From NCBI GenBank assembly GCA_016743945.1, contig JADGFI010000045.1:1-41264 (forward strand): DNA of 41,264 nucleotides. The letters are read 5' to 3'. This document shows, in pieces, positions 14,735-22,618 of the stretch. Source of the DNA: Desulfobacteraceae bacterium (GTDB lineage: Bacteria > Desulfobacterota > Desulfobacteria > Desulfobacterales > Desulfobacteraceae). Below the pieces are notes generated by a model. That model was not told the origin of the DNA, made no database searches, and saw only the letters and a program-made list of their open reading frames with translations. Each line of letters starts with the position of its first letter. Within the stretch, counting starts at the first letter, position 1. The translations under genes and the position numbers were made by a program.

Positions 14735-17272
14735 ATGGATTCAACTGCAACATATACACATTCTTTTGAACAGATGATGCGAATTTGTGACATGGCCTTT
14801 GATTACCTGTCCATTGATTCCTCTAAGAAAGAAAACATCATTCGGCTGTTGGAAGAAAAATTTAAAGCCCACTCAGACATCAACCTGACCGATATTTTCA
14901 AGCAGGAGAACCTCATTCCTGATGAAGAACTTGAGTATGCACGCATTTTTGATGCTCACCTGAAAACCTTAACCCTTGATCAACAATTTGGACGGCTGGC
15001 CATTGCCAATGGCCTGGTCTCAGAAAAAGAAGTTGCCAAAGCTATGAACCATCAAAAAAACTATTTTGAAAAATACCGCATCAATATAGCCATCGGGGAT
15101 GTTTTAATTGAAAACAAGTCCCTGTCTTCCCATGATCGGATTGCCATTCTTTTAACTCAAAATCGAATTAAAGATGAAAATCTTCTGGAGGCCTTGAACG
15201 ACATTGGTAAGTCTTTACGGCAAAAAGACATAATCAATAAGCAGTTCGGGGTTCTTGCCATAAAAAAAGAACTGGTCACAATAGAACAGGTAAATGCGGC
15301 TTTGGACGTTCAAAAGAAAGAAAGACAGACACACCGTCCATTCCGGTTCATCGGTCAGATTCTTCAGGAAATCGCACAATTGTCAGATGAGGATATCCTG
15401 CAGATCCTTTTGGAGCAAAAACAATTTGAAAAAAGGAGGCTGAACCTTGAAAAAGCACTGTATACAATTAAATGTGAGATAAAAATTTCTAAAAAGCTGA
15501 ATAAATTATTCGAATACAGGGTTTCCAAAGACGGACTTGAGGCCGTTGTAAAAAAAAGAGTTGAAACCAAAGAAATCATTCCCGTCTATGAATTCGTTAT
15601 TTGGCTGAGACGGGCAGGGATAAAAACCGGTGTTGTAAATGATGCTGTTTTGGAAGAATTTATTCAAACGGCAGAAAAAGATACTCAAATCATTGTTGCA
15701 AAAGGTCAACCGCCCAAACCCTGTACCAACGAGAAAATTCAGTTTTATTTCGGAAATGACTTCACAGAAGACAAAAAACGTCCCCAGAAATTAAAAGATG
15801 CCCAAGAAAAAGAAGACAGCCGGGAGAAAAAAACGGATAAAAATGAATCCACAGCTCTAAAAGAGGAGAATACGTTAAATGAGAAGGAAGGGTTTTGTTT
15901 CGTTGAAAAAGGCACTCTTCTAGCACGAATTATTTCGGGGAAAAAAGGAAAGCCTGGAAAAAATGTGTTAGGATATCCCATCCAGCCGGTCAAATCCTTT
16001 CTTTGTGTGTTAAATGCCGGAGCCGGTGTGATTAAAAAAGGACCTGTTTTTATTGCTCGGATAGACGGCCGTCCTGGTTTAAAAAACAACACGATCCTCA
16101 CGATTGACCCCATGGAGGAGAAAACCAAAATCAAAACCATTGTTGGCAGCATCCACTCGGATACCGAAAAAAAGTATGCGTCTGAAACAGTGGTCCTGAA
16201 CGGGACAATCACTCCGGAGGGGGTTTTAAGATGCCGCTCTCTTCTACTGAACGGTAACCTTTTAGGGCGCGTTATCTGCTCTGGTGACATAGATGTTAAA
16301 GGAGATATCGGTACGGATGAAAAACAAAAGGATGGAGAAAATATTGGGCAAACAGATATTCTTTCCCATGGATCGGTGACGGTGTCCAAATTAATTGTGA
16401 ACACAAAGCTTCAGACTGAAGGGGAACTGCTTGCATATAATTCAACGGTCATCGGATCCGAGGTGATTGCCGGCGGTGGTATGACCATTCAAAATGTTCT
16501 TGCAGGGAAACACGCTCCGTCTGTTCTTCGGTTCGGTCTTAAACCAAAAGATAAGATCATCTCCACCGATCAGACCCTTGAAATGAAATATGAACAATTA
16601 TTGGTTTTGAAAAAGGAAAAAGAGATCAGCACGCTCATTGAAGAATACGAGAAAGAATTCAAAAAAGAAGAGACTTACCAGATGGAACAAAACATATTAA
16701 AAAATCTGGTGGAAATTATCGAGGCACCGGAACTTTATCAGCAAGAAAGCCTTGAAGAAAAGATCCGCTACCTTAATCGTCTGCCTGATTTTTCTTCCAT
16801 TAAAGCCTATTATTTCAAACCGCCTCAAACAGATACTTCGCTGGCGTATTTCAATCAGTTTGTGGCATTAACCGAAAAAATATCCCTTGGAAAAGTTTTA
16901 CAACAGATTAAAAAGAAAATCGCTCCGGAACCTGAACCTGAAGAGGCAGTATCCAGACAGTATCAGATTGAAACCCAATTTAAAGCCCGCCTTGCCGCCT
17001 TTGAACAGGAAATCGCTGGTCATTCGGAAGAAATTGAAATACTGGAAAACCAAATTCAACGGTTTGAGGCATTGAGGACAAAACTGTGTGCCATCCACCG
17101 TGATTCTTTACCCCATTGGACTTCCATAAAAATAAAAAACAAGTGTGAAAAGGGAACCGTTATCAAAGGGATAATTTCCAGGCATGAGGTAGAGAAAACC
17201 GTATATAATGTAAGATTTAAAGAAGTAATGGATCCAAAAAACCATCGGGTTTCAATTACCATTGAGGCATGA
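14735..17272 (+). CDS. FapA/DUF342 protein with tandem GspE-N/MshEN-like repeats
   Basis: An 845-residue protein. Residues about 82-145 and 168-232 are two copies of a helical repeat with the pattern FGxLAI...LV...V..A...Q, then a GDVLIENKSLS- or IGQILQEIAQLS-type second half. It resembles the MshEN/GspE N-terminal domain that in other proteins binds nucleotides such as c-di-GMP. A FapA N-domain follows (about 245-345, with IIVAKGQPPK), then a 40-residue linker rich in K, E and D. The FapA beta-helix core spans about 386-620 (GKPGKNVLGYPI, LNGNLLGRVICSGDIDVKGDIG-type rungs), and the protein ends in coiled coils. FapA proteins are named after a Vibrio polar flagellar assembly factor, but no flagellar gene is nearby. 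The start follows AACAGGAGAAGA. The zinc-ribbon gene starts 3 bases after its stop. Confidence 0.8.
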   Translation: MDSTATYTHSFEQMMRICDMAFDYLSIDSSKKENIIRLLEEKFKAHSDINLTDIFKQENLIPDEELEYARIFDAHLKTLTLDQQFGRLAIANGLVSEKEVAKAMNHQKNYFEKYRINIAIGDVLIENKSLSSHDRIAILLTQNRIKDENLLEALNDIGKSLRQKDIINKQFGVLAIKKELVTIEQVNAALDVQKKERQTHRPFRFIGQILQEIAQLSDEDILQILLEQKQFEKRRLNLEKALYTIKCEIKISKKLNKLFEYRVSKDGLEAVVKKRVETKEIIPVYEFVIWLRRAGIKTGVVNDAVLEEFIQTAEKDTQIIVAKGQPPKPCTNEKIQFYFGNDFTEDKKRPQKLKDAQEKEDSREKKTDKNESTALKEENTLNEKEGFCFVEKGTLLARIISGKKGKPGKNVLGYPIQPVKSFLCVLNAGAGVIKKGPVFIARIDGRPGLKNNTILTIDPMEEKTKIKTIVGSIHSDTEKKYASETVVLNGTITPEGVLRCRSLLLNGNLLGRVICSGDIDVKGDIGTDEKQKDGENIGQTDILSHGSVTVSKLIVNTKLQTEGELLAYNSTVIGSEVIAGGGMTIQNVLAGKHAPSVLRFGLKPKDKIISTDQTLEMKYEQLLVLKKEKEISTLIEEYEKEFKKEETYQMEQNILKNLVEIIEAPELYQQESLEEKIRYLNRLPDFSSIKAYYFKPPQTDTSLAYFNQFVALTEKISLGKVLQQIKKKIAPEPEPEEAVSRQYQIETQFKARLAAFEQEIAGHSEEIEILENQIQRFEALRTKLCAIHRDSLPHWTSIKIKNKCEKGTVIKGIISRHEVEKTVYNVRFKEVMDPKNHRVSITIEA

Positions 17273-17275
17273 AAT

Positions 17276-17710
17276 ATGACCAATGACATTAAAAAAAAAG
17301 GCGAGCGCAGTTTATATAAAGCCCTTCAAGCATTATCCAATTTATCATTTCCCAAAGAATGTGCAACCTGCGGAAAACGCTATGAAACAGTGGATGAATT
17401 TGTTTTTGAAACGCAAGCTTTGAAAAAGTCAAGCGGACTAAAAGAGGAAGAGGAGGGCGGTCAAATTATTGTTGAACTTTTTAGAAACTGTATCTGTGGT
17501 TCAACCTTAATGGACGAGTTTCGTAACAGAAGAGATCTCTCTTTGGCCGGGATAAAACGAAGAGAAAAATTTGGTGAACTTTTGGACCGTTTGATAGACT
17601 TAGGGATTTCATACGAGACCGCCCGCCGTGAACTGATAAAAGTCATGCACGGTGGAGGAAGCCCGCTGCTCAAGATCAAAGCCAGCACAAGCACAAGGGA
17701 TCTCTCTTGA
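17276..17710 (+). CDS. Small zinc-ribbon-like protein, unknown
   Basis: A 144-residue protein. Cysteine pairs C29-x2-C32 (ECATCGK) and C72-x-C74 (NCICGS) are spaced like a zinc ribbon or treble clef, separated by an acidic insert (KEEEEGG). The C-terminal half (about 80-130) is a charged helical segment, RRDLSLAGIKRREKFGELLD then a second helix. I recall similar conserved hypothetical proteins in deltaproteobacteria but no assigned role. It starts 3 bases after the FapA-like gene and is certainly in its transcription unit, so it may act with that protein. It converges on the MerR-like gene, with an 88-base gap. Confidence 0.65.
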   Translation: MTNDIKKKGERSLYKALQALSNLSFPKECATCGKRYETVDEFVFETQALKKSSGLKEEEEGGQIIVELFRNCICGSTLMDEFRNRRDLSLAGIKRREKFGELLDRLIDLGISYETARRELIKVMHGGGSPLLKIKASTSTRDLS

Positions 17711-17798
17711 TCCGGCATGCGGTGAAGGTTCAAGGCGGTTCATATACTGGGGAACAGATCCAGGATATCTTTTAGCGGTCAATCATAATAACATCGGG

Positions 17799-18545
17799 TT
17801 ATCTGTTCAATGCCAGAGAGATAATATCATTGACCGATTTTTTCAGTTCAGGTATCCGACTTGCACTCCTGCCGACCACATTAAGTACTTTTATATCAAA
17901 CTGGGGCAGCCATTTTCGGAGGACATTTGACGGTTTTTTTTCAGTTTCAAGATCAATGTGCAACCAGGGTTTTTTATAGGCTTTTGCAAAATTTATGGAT
18001 TCAATTGCGCCAGGGTTTAGTTTACCAAATGAAAAAACAACGGTTCCATCCGTATCCAAGACATTTTTTTCGATGTTCTCTCCTTTTTCATTTTCGTCCT
18101 TGGTAACATCGATAATACTTGTTAACTGCTCATTGATTTGCGAAATCTTTTCATGACCGCTGGCCTGCCTTCTGATGCCCTTGAAGGTCTTCACATCTGC
18201 TCCGGTCATTGCAGCAGTTAAATTCTCTATGGTTGCGATTAATCGTTCCAGCTTTTCTCCCAAATCTTGAAATTGTGTCATATCCATGGGTGCCATGACA
18301 GCCGCCGCAGTCTGGTCCTGTGAAACAGTTCCGCCAAGTTTGACCCGGATTTCTTCTTTTGTCATGCCGCTTGTCTGGTAATAATTAAAAATTTTTTTTA
18401 TTAGGTCCTGGGCTTCGGGCGGAAATTCCTTTACTCCCTCATGCTCAACAGGATCTGGAAAAAATTCTTCAAACCGGCTTAAATATTCACGAATCGTACT
18501 GGATGATATGTCCAGATCCTTTGCCATTTGAGCGATGGATTTCAT
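17799..18545 (-). CDS. MerR-like HTH fused to a partial molybdenum-carrier-like domain
   Basis: A 248-residue protein. Residues 1-75 form a winged HTH of MerR type (MKSIAQMAKDLDISSSTIRE, a YLSRF helix and a KEFPPEAQDLIKKI wing). A helical linker follows (90-150). Residues about 160-245 match the C-terminal half of the putative molybdenum-carrier family: TDGTVVFSFGKLNPGAIESI, KKPWLHIDL and IKVLNVVGRSASRIPEL. The family's N-terminal half (SGGQTGVD...) is missing. The family adopts a Rossmann-like nucleotide-binding fold, so a ligand-sensing regulator is plausible but not shown. The gene stands alone on the minus strand between FapA-like genes. Confidence 0.65.
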   Translation of the reverse strand: MKSIAQMAKDLDISSSTIREYLSRFEEFFPDPVEHEGVKEFPPEAQDLIKKIFNYYQTSGMTKEEIRVKLGGTVSQDQTAAAVMAPMDMTQFQDLGEKLERLIATIENLTAAMTGADVKTFKGIRRQASGHEKISQINEQLTSIIDVTKDENEKGENIEKNVLDTDGTVVFSFGKLNPGAIESINFAKAYKKPWLHIDLETEKKPSNVLRKWLPQFDIKVLNVVGRSASRIPELKKSVNDIISLALNR

Positions 18546-18986
18546 ATAGTTGTCCTAGAAAATAAGAGTGTCTGTTCCCATTCTGCCTTGTATTTAAGGT
18601 GTCATCGTTTTTTCGTAACTATTCAATCAAGATTCTTGCAAAAGAGAGGAGATTTGAAAAACAATCAACCCTTTTTAAATAATGATGAATTGAAATACGG
18701 ATTTGATCCATGACGGAAGAGGCGTTTCAATATTCCTTTTGCCGGGCAGGATAAATACACCATTATAACAAGAGTAACATAGTCAGATTTCATTTTCCAA
18801 CACATTATTATAAATAAAAAACCTTGAGAAAAATTATGGAACACATTAATATTTAATAGTAATCCAAACGATAGAAACATCAGACACTGTTTACATCAAA
18901 AACCAGACACCGGGTGCCTTAAAAACAGCAGATTGACAATCATTGGATCACGGTCCCTTTTCCCTTTGGTAAATTCGGGAGGCTGA
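18546..18986. other. 441-base gap, divergent regulatory region
   Basis: AT-rich region between the divergent MerR-like gene and the response-regulator operon. I see no gene or gene remnant. One candidate promoter (18825-18853) is listed separately. Confidence 0.5.
18825..18853 (+). promoter_or_regulatory. Candidate promoter of the REC-FapA operon
   Basis: TTGAGA (18825-18830), a 17-base spacer and TAATAT (18848-18853) fit a sigma-70 promoter. It would give a leader of about 125 bases before the response regulator at 18987. Confidence 0.35.
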
Positions 18987-19712
18987 ATGACGAAAAAATT
19001 TGACCATACAGTATTAATAGTTGATGATGAAGAAAAAATTGGAAAATCCCTTGGACGACTGATGAAAGGCATTGGTGCCAAATATGTGTATATGGAATCC
19101 GGCCAGGCTGCCCTGGACAGGATAAAGACGGCGGCCAACCCTTTTTCCCTGATTCTTTCAGATCAGCGGATGCCCCAAATGGAAGGGTCTGTTTTTCTGG
19201 AAAAAGCCAAGGAGATTGCCCCGGATACCATCCGTTTTCTCATTACCGGGTATGCGGATATGGATGCTGTAACCGACGCTGTGAACAAAGGGTCTATTCA
19301 TCGTTATATTGCCAAACCATGGAATAATAAGGTCTTGGCTGAGACGATTAAATCAGGGCTGGAACAGCATGAATTGATCATGGAAAACCATCGGCTGTTT
19401 GCCCTGGCCAAAGAACAGAATACAAAGCTGTATACCCTGAACCAGGATCTTCAAAAAAGTGCGGCGGTTCACAAAAAAGCGATTTTTCAAAAGGAAAGCC
19501 AGATCACTGAACTAAAAGCCCGTTTGGCTAAAGGGTTTGAAAACAGAAATTATATAAATGAAATGGAATCCCTGTTGAAGGAAAAAAATCTGCTTGACCA
19601 AGACAAACTGAACCCATTATACCGGGCCATCATTGCCGAATTGTATGAGCAGTTTCAGGATATTGCCACCCGCCATGGATTTGAAATGCCAGAAGAAATT
19701 CCAGGAGGATAG
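18987..19712 (+). CDS. Response regulator: receiver plus coiled coil
   Basis: A 241-residue protein. The receiver (about 6-125) has all key residues: acidic pair D13-D14, phospho-acceptor D59 in LSDQRMP, the ITG switch position and the lysine of AKPW. Its ITGYADMDAVTDAVNKG segment is typical of receivers attached to HDOD, HD-GYP or similar outputs. The remainder is helical coiled coil with the signature EQNTKLYTL (about 147-155), which reappears in the next two proteins, and no DNA-binding domain. A phosphorylation-dependent partner switch is therefore more likely than transcription control. The start follows GGGAGGCTGA. The stop directly abuts the next ATG, and GGAGG at its own end serves that gene. 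Confidence 0.85.
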   Translation: MTKKFDHTVLIVDDEEKIGKSLGRLMKGIGAKYVYMESGQAALDRIKTAANPFSLILSDQRMPQMEGSVFLEKAKEIAPDTIRFLITGYADMDAVTDAVNKGSIHRYIAKPWNNKVLAETIKSGLEQHELIMENHRLFALAKEQNTKLYTLNQDLQKSAAVHKKAIFQKESQITELKARLAKGFENRNYINEMESLLKEKNLLDQDKLNPLYRAIIAELYEQFQDIATRHGFEMPEEIPGG

Positions 19713-22604
19713 ATGTCGGATAACAGCCAATACAGTATCCTGGTCGTGGATGATGATGAGCCAATTGTTAAAAGTATGCGGCGGGTCTTGAAACGCAAAG
19801 GATTCATCTCGTTGGCCTCTGCTTTGAACGGTGAACAAGGATTAAAACTTTTGGAAACTGCACAGAGTCCGTTTTTTTTAATCATGTCGGACCAGCGGAT
19901 GCCGGGTATGTCCGGCAGTGAATTTTTAGAAAAAAGTATTCTGCTCAGCCCCGAATCCAGGAGAATGCTGGTAACCGGGCATTCAGATATTGATGCGGTT
20001 ATTGATGCCGTGAACAAGGGTGAAATTCATCAGTTTATTTCAAAGCCCTGGGACAATGACGATCTTTTGCTCCGGATCACGGGCGAACTTGAGATATATA
20101 AAAATTTTCAAGATCGTAAACATTTTTATAAGGTAACCAAACGACAGAACGCAAAATTGTTCGATCTGGCCTCGACCCAGAAAGAAACCTTAAAAAAGTT
20201 CACCACGGCCCTTGAAAACAAAAAAGAAGAGTTCGAGATGCTGGTTCAAGAACTCAAAGAAGCCAAAGAGCAGGCTGAGTTCAAAGAGGTGTTTCTAGGC
20301 CTGGATGAGCTTCTTTCCAGAACCATCACCATGAATAAGCCCAACCTGACCCAGGCGTTTAAATTGGCAAAAAAAGAAAACGATTCTATGATGGAAATCA
20401 TCACAGATAGACACAATCTGTTTTTTTCATTGGAAAATGTTTGTCAGGAGGATAGGAATCTGGTTGAGCTGGAAGAAGAGATTTATGATGTTATTGATCA
20501 GATCATAGAAAATGTGGTGGTTGCGGTGGAACCGGATCTTTTTGGTATCGGGTCCGAGCCAAGTACCGGTGTTGTAATTGATGATTACAAGCAAGTGCCC
20601 GGTTTTGAGGAACTTGCTTTTAATGACGGATTTATTACCAAAGGAGAACGGGAACGGGCGCTTGAGGATTTGCAGGAAAAAGAGACTGAACTGGCCACAG
20701 GCCTGACCATTGACAAGGTGATGGTTCAAAGTGAATTTTTAAGGAGACAGGATCTAAGTCGGATCTTTGCAAAACTGGCCATGATTGAAACCCGGCTCCT
20801 GGACAGAGAACTGGCCAAGATGCTGGTGGACAGGGAACTTGCCACAAAAAAGGATATAAACCGGGCATTCCGAAAACAGTTGAATAATTTTGAAGACAGT
20901 GGGATTACAAGCCTGCTGGGTGACATTCTGGTAGAATCTGAAATTATTTCAAGCCAAACCCGGGATGAAGTCATGGCAGCTCAAGATAGAACCGGGAAAA
21001 AGAAATCTACCATTGATCAATCCTCACAATTTTCCTCTGAGTTTGGTGCATTTGTGGATCTTCAGATTTCAGAAAACAGGGTTGAAGCCTGGATACGGGT
21101 TCCAAAGACGGCCCAGGGAACAACCGATATTGAACCGATTAAATCAATGATAAAGAAGCGCGGCATCAAATATGGCATCGTGGATGATCTGGACGTTCGA
21201 AACTTTTTGAAAAATTGCACAGACCCCCATGAAAAATTTGTTGTTGCCCAGGGCATTGCCCCCAGTGTCGGAAAACCGGCCCGGATTATCTATCACTTCA
21301 ATACCGAATCGGATACGGCCGGGGTGATTAATGAAGACGGTTCCATTGATTTTAAGGCCAGGGGGGATTCCCCTTTTGTAAAGCGCGGACAGCTTTTGGC
21401 AGAAAAACAACCCATGGAGCAACCCAAAACCGGGATGGATGTGTTTGGAGAAACCCTTCTGGTTGGGGATGTGGACGATGTTCCCCTGGAAGGGGGCGAG
21501 GGCACCGTGTCGGAAGACGAATTAACCCTGACGGCTGCCATCACGGGGCAACCCAACATAGATGTCAAAGGGGTGATTTCCGTCCTGGAAACATTTACAG
21601 TTAAAGGGGACGTGGATTTTAAAACAGGAAATATCAATTTTAACGGCAATGTGGTTGTTACAGGGACTGTTAAAGAAGGTTTTCTTGTGGAATGTGAAGA
21701 ATTGATTGCCAATGAGATAAACGGCGGCATCATCCGGAACCGAGGCGATCTCAAAGTTTCCAATGGTATTGTGAATGCCGATATCCAGACCCAGGGGAGT
21801 GTTCAGGCCAAATTTTTGAATAAAACAAAACTCTATGGCTATGGGGGGGTGATGGTCACCCGGGAGATCATGGAATCTCATATTTTCATCAGCGGCCGGT
21901 TGACCAATGAAACCGGCAGAATAACGGCATCGGTAATTGCCGCCCGTAAAGGCATGAGCGTTAAACAGGTCGGTACGGAAAAGGCCGAGTATTCAACTGT
22001 GAAGGCTGGCGCCAACGATCATATTCGATGGATCTTGCAAAAATATGATTCACAGATAGAAGAAAAGCAAAAACAGGTTGATGTGACCATTTCCAAAAAG
22101 ATAGCCCATGATGAAATTTATAATGCATTGCATGTGGATATTGCCAACCAGACATTTGCCCAGGAAAAAATCACCAAGAAGATAGATTTTTTAGAAGCCC
22201 GTATCGGTGAAACCAAAGAAAAAGAAGAAAAAATAAAAATCGTAAAAGAGATGAAAGAATTGGAAATTACGGTTCAAAAAGCAGACGATAGAATCAAGGT
22301 AATTTTTGAAGAGCAGGATATGGCCCAGCAGCAATCGGATGCGTGTGAAAAGGAAATAGAAAGCTTGAACGATGAGATTAAAGCCATTGAAAATGAAAAG
22401 AATAAGATCATTGGAAATCTTGAACGAGAAGATCCTGTCCCTGAACTTAAAGCCAATAAAAAATTGTATACCGGAACGCGGATAACCGGTACAGAAGCAT
22501 CCATGATTCTTAAACAGGACTTTGGTGCTTCACAATTTACAGAAATCGATTCTGAGAATCCAGACACCCCTAAACAACTTGTTCATAAAGTTCTCAACCT
22601 TTAA
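19713..22604 (+). CDS. Receiver-FapA/DUF342 fusion protein
   Basis: A 963-residue protein. An intact receiver (7-125) has D13-D14-D15, phospho-acceptor D60 in MSDQRMP and K in SKPW. A coiled coil with RQNAKLFDL follows (about 140-200). Residues 296-426 hold two degenerate helical repeats of the GspE-N/MshEN-like type (FNDGFITKGERERAL, LLGDILVESEIIS). Residues about 440-540 are the FapA N-domain (VVAQGIAPSVGKPARIIYHF), then PKTGMDVFGETL and a beta-helix of stacked G-D-V-x-F rungs (about 600-750). A C-terminal coiled coil follows (about 772-909). It should be a scaffold whose state depends on phosphorylation. It abuts the upstream response regulator (stop and ATG adjacent) and is followed after 14 bases by the third family member. 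Confidence 0.85.
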   Translation: MSDNSQYSILVVDDDEPIVKSMRRVLKRKGFISLASALNGEQGLKLLETAQSPFFLIMSDQRMPGMSGSEFLEKSILLSPESRRMLVTGHSDIDAVIDAVNKGEIHQFISKPWDNDDLLLRITGELEIYKNFQDRKHFYKVTKRQNAKLFDLASTQKETLKKFTTALENKKEEFEMLVQELKEAKEQAEFKEVFLGLDELLSRTITMNKPNLTQAFKLAKKENDSMMEIITDRHNLFFSLENVCQEDRNLVELEEEIYDVIDQIIENVVVAVEPDLFGIGSEPSTGVVIDDYKQVPGFEELAFNDGFITKGERERALEDLQEKETELATGLTIDKVMVQSEFLRRQDLSRIFAKLAMIETRLLDRELAKMLVDRELATKKDINRAFRKQLNNFEDSGITSLLGDILVESEIISSQTRDEVMAAQDRTGKKKSTIDQSSQFSSEFGAFVDLQISENRVEAWIRVPKTAQGTTDIEPIKSMIKKRGIKYGIVDDLDVRNFLKNCTDPHEKFVVAQGIAPSVGKPARIIYHFNTESDTAGVINEDGSIDFKARGDSPFVKRGQLLAEKQPMEQPKTGMDVFGETLLVGDVDDVPLEGGEGTVSEDELTLTAAITGQPNIDVKGVISVLETFTVKGDVDFKTGNINFNGNVVVTGTVKEGFLVECEELIANEINGGIIRNRGDLKVSNGIVNADIQTQGSVQAKFLNKTKLYGYGGVMVTREIMESHIFISGRLTNETGRITASVIAARKGMSVKQVGTEKAEYSTVKAGANDHIRWILQKYDSQIEEKQKQVDVTISKKIAHDEIYNALHVDIANQTFAQEKITKKIDFLEARIGETKEKEEKIKIVKEMKELEITVQKADDRIKVIFEEQDMAQQQSDACEKEIESLNDEIKAIENEKNKIIGNLEREDPVPELKANKKLYTGTRITGTEASMILKQDFGASQFTEIDSENPDTPKQLVHKVLNL

Positions 22605-22618
22605 GAAGGAATACAATA

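Noticed and set aside
15745..16404. 219-codon minus-strand frame within the first FapA gene
   Set aside because: Serine- and phenylalanine-rich shadow of a lysine- and glutamate-rich plus-strand coding region.
17752..17808. GAACAGAT / ATCTGTTC inverted repeat between convergent genes
   Set aside because: Only 8 bases with a 41-base loop and no T run; too weak for a terminator call.
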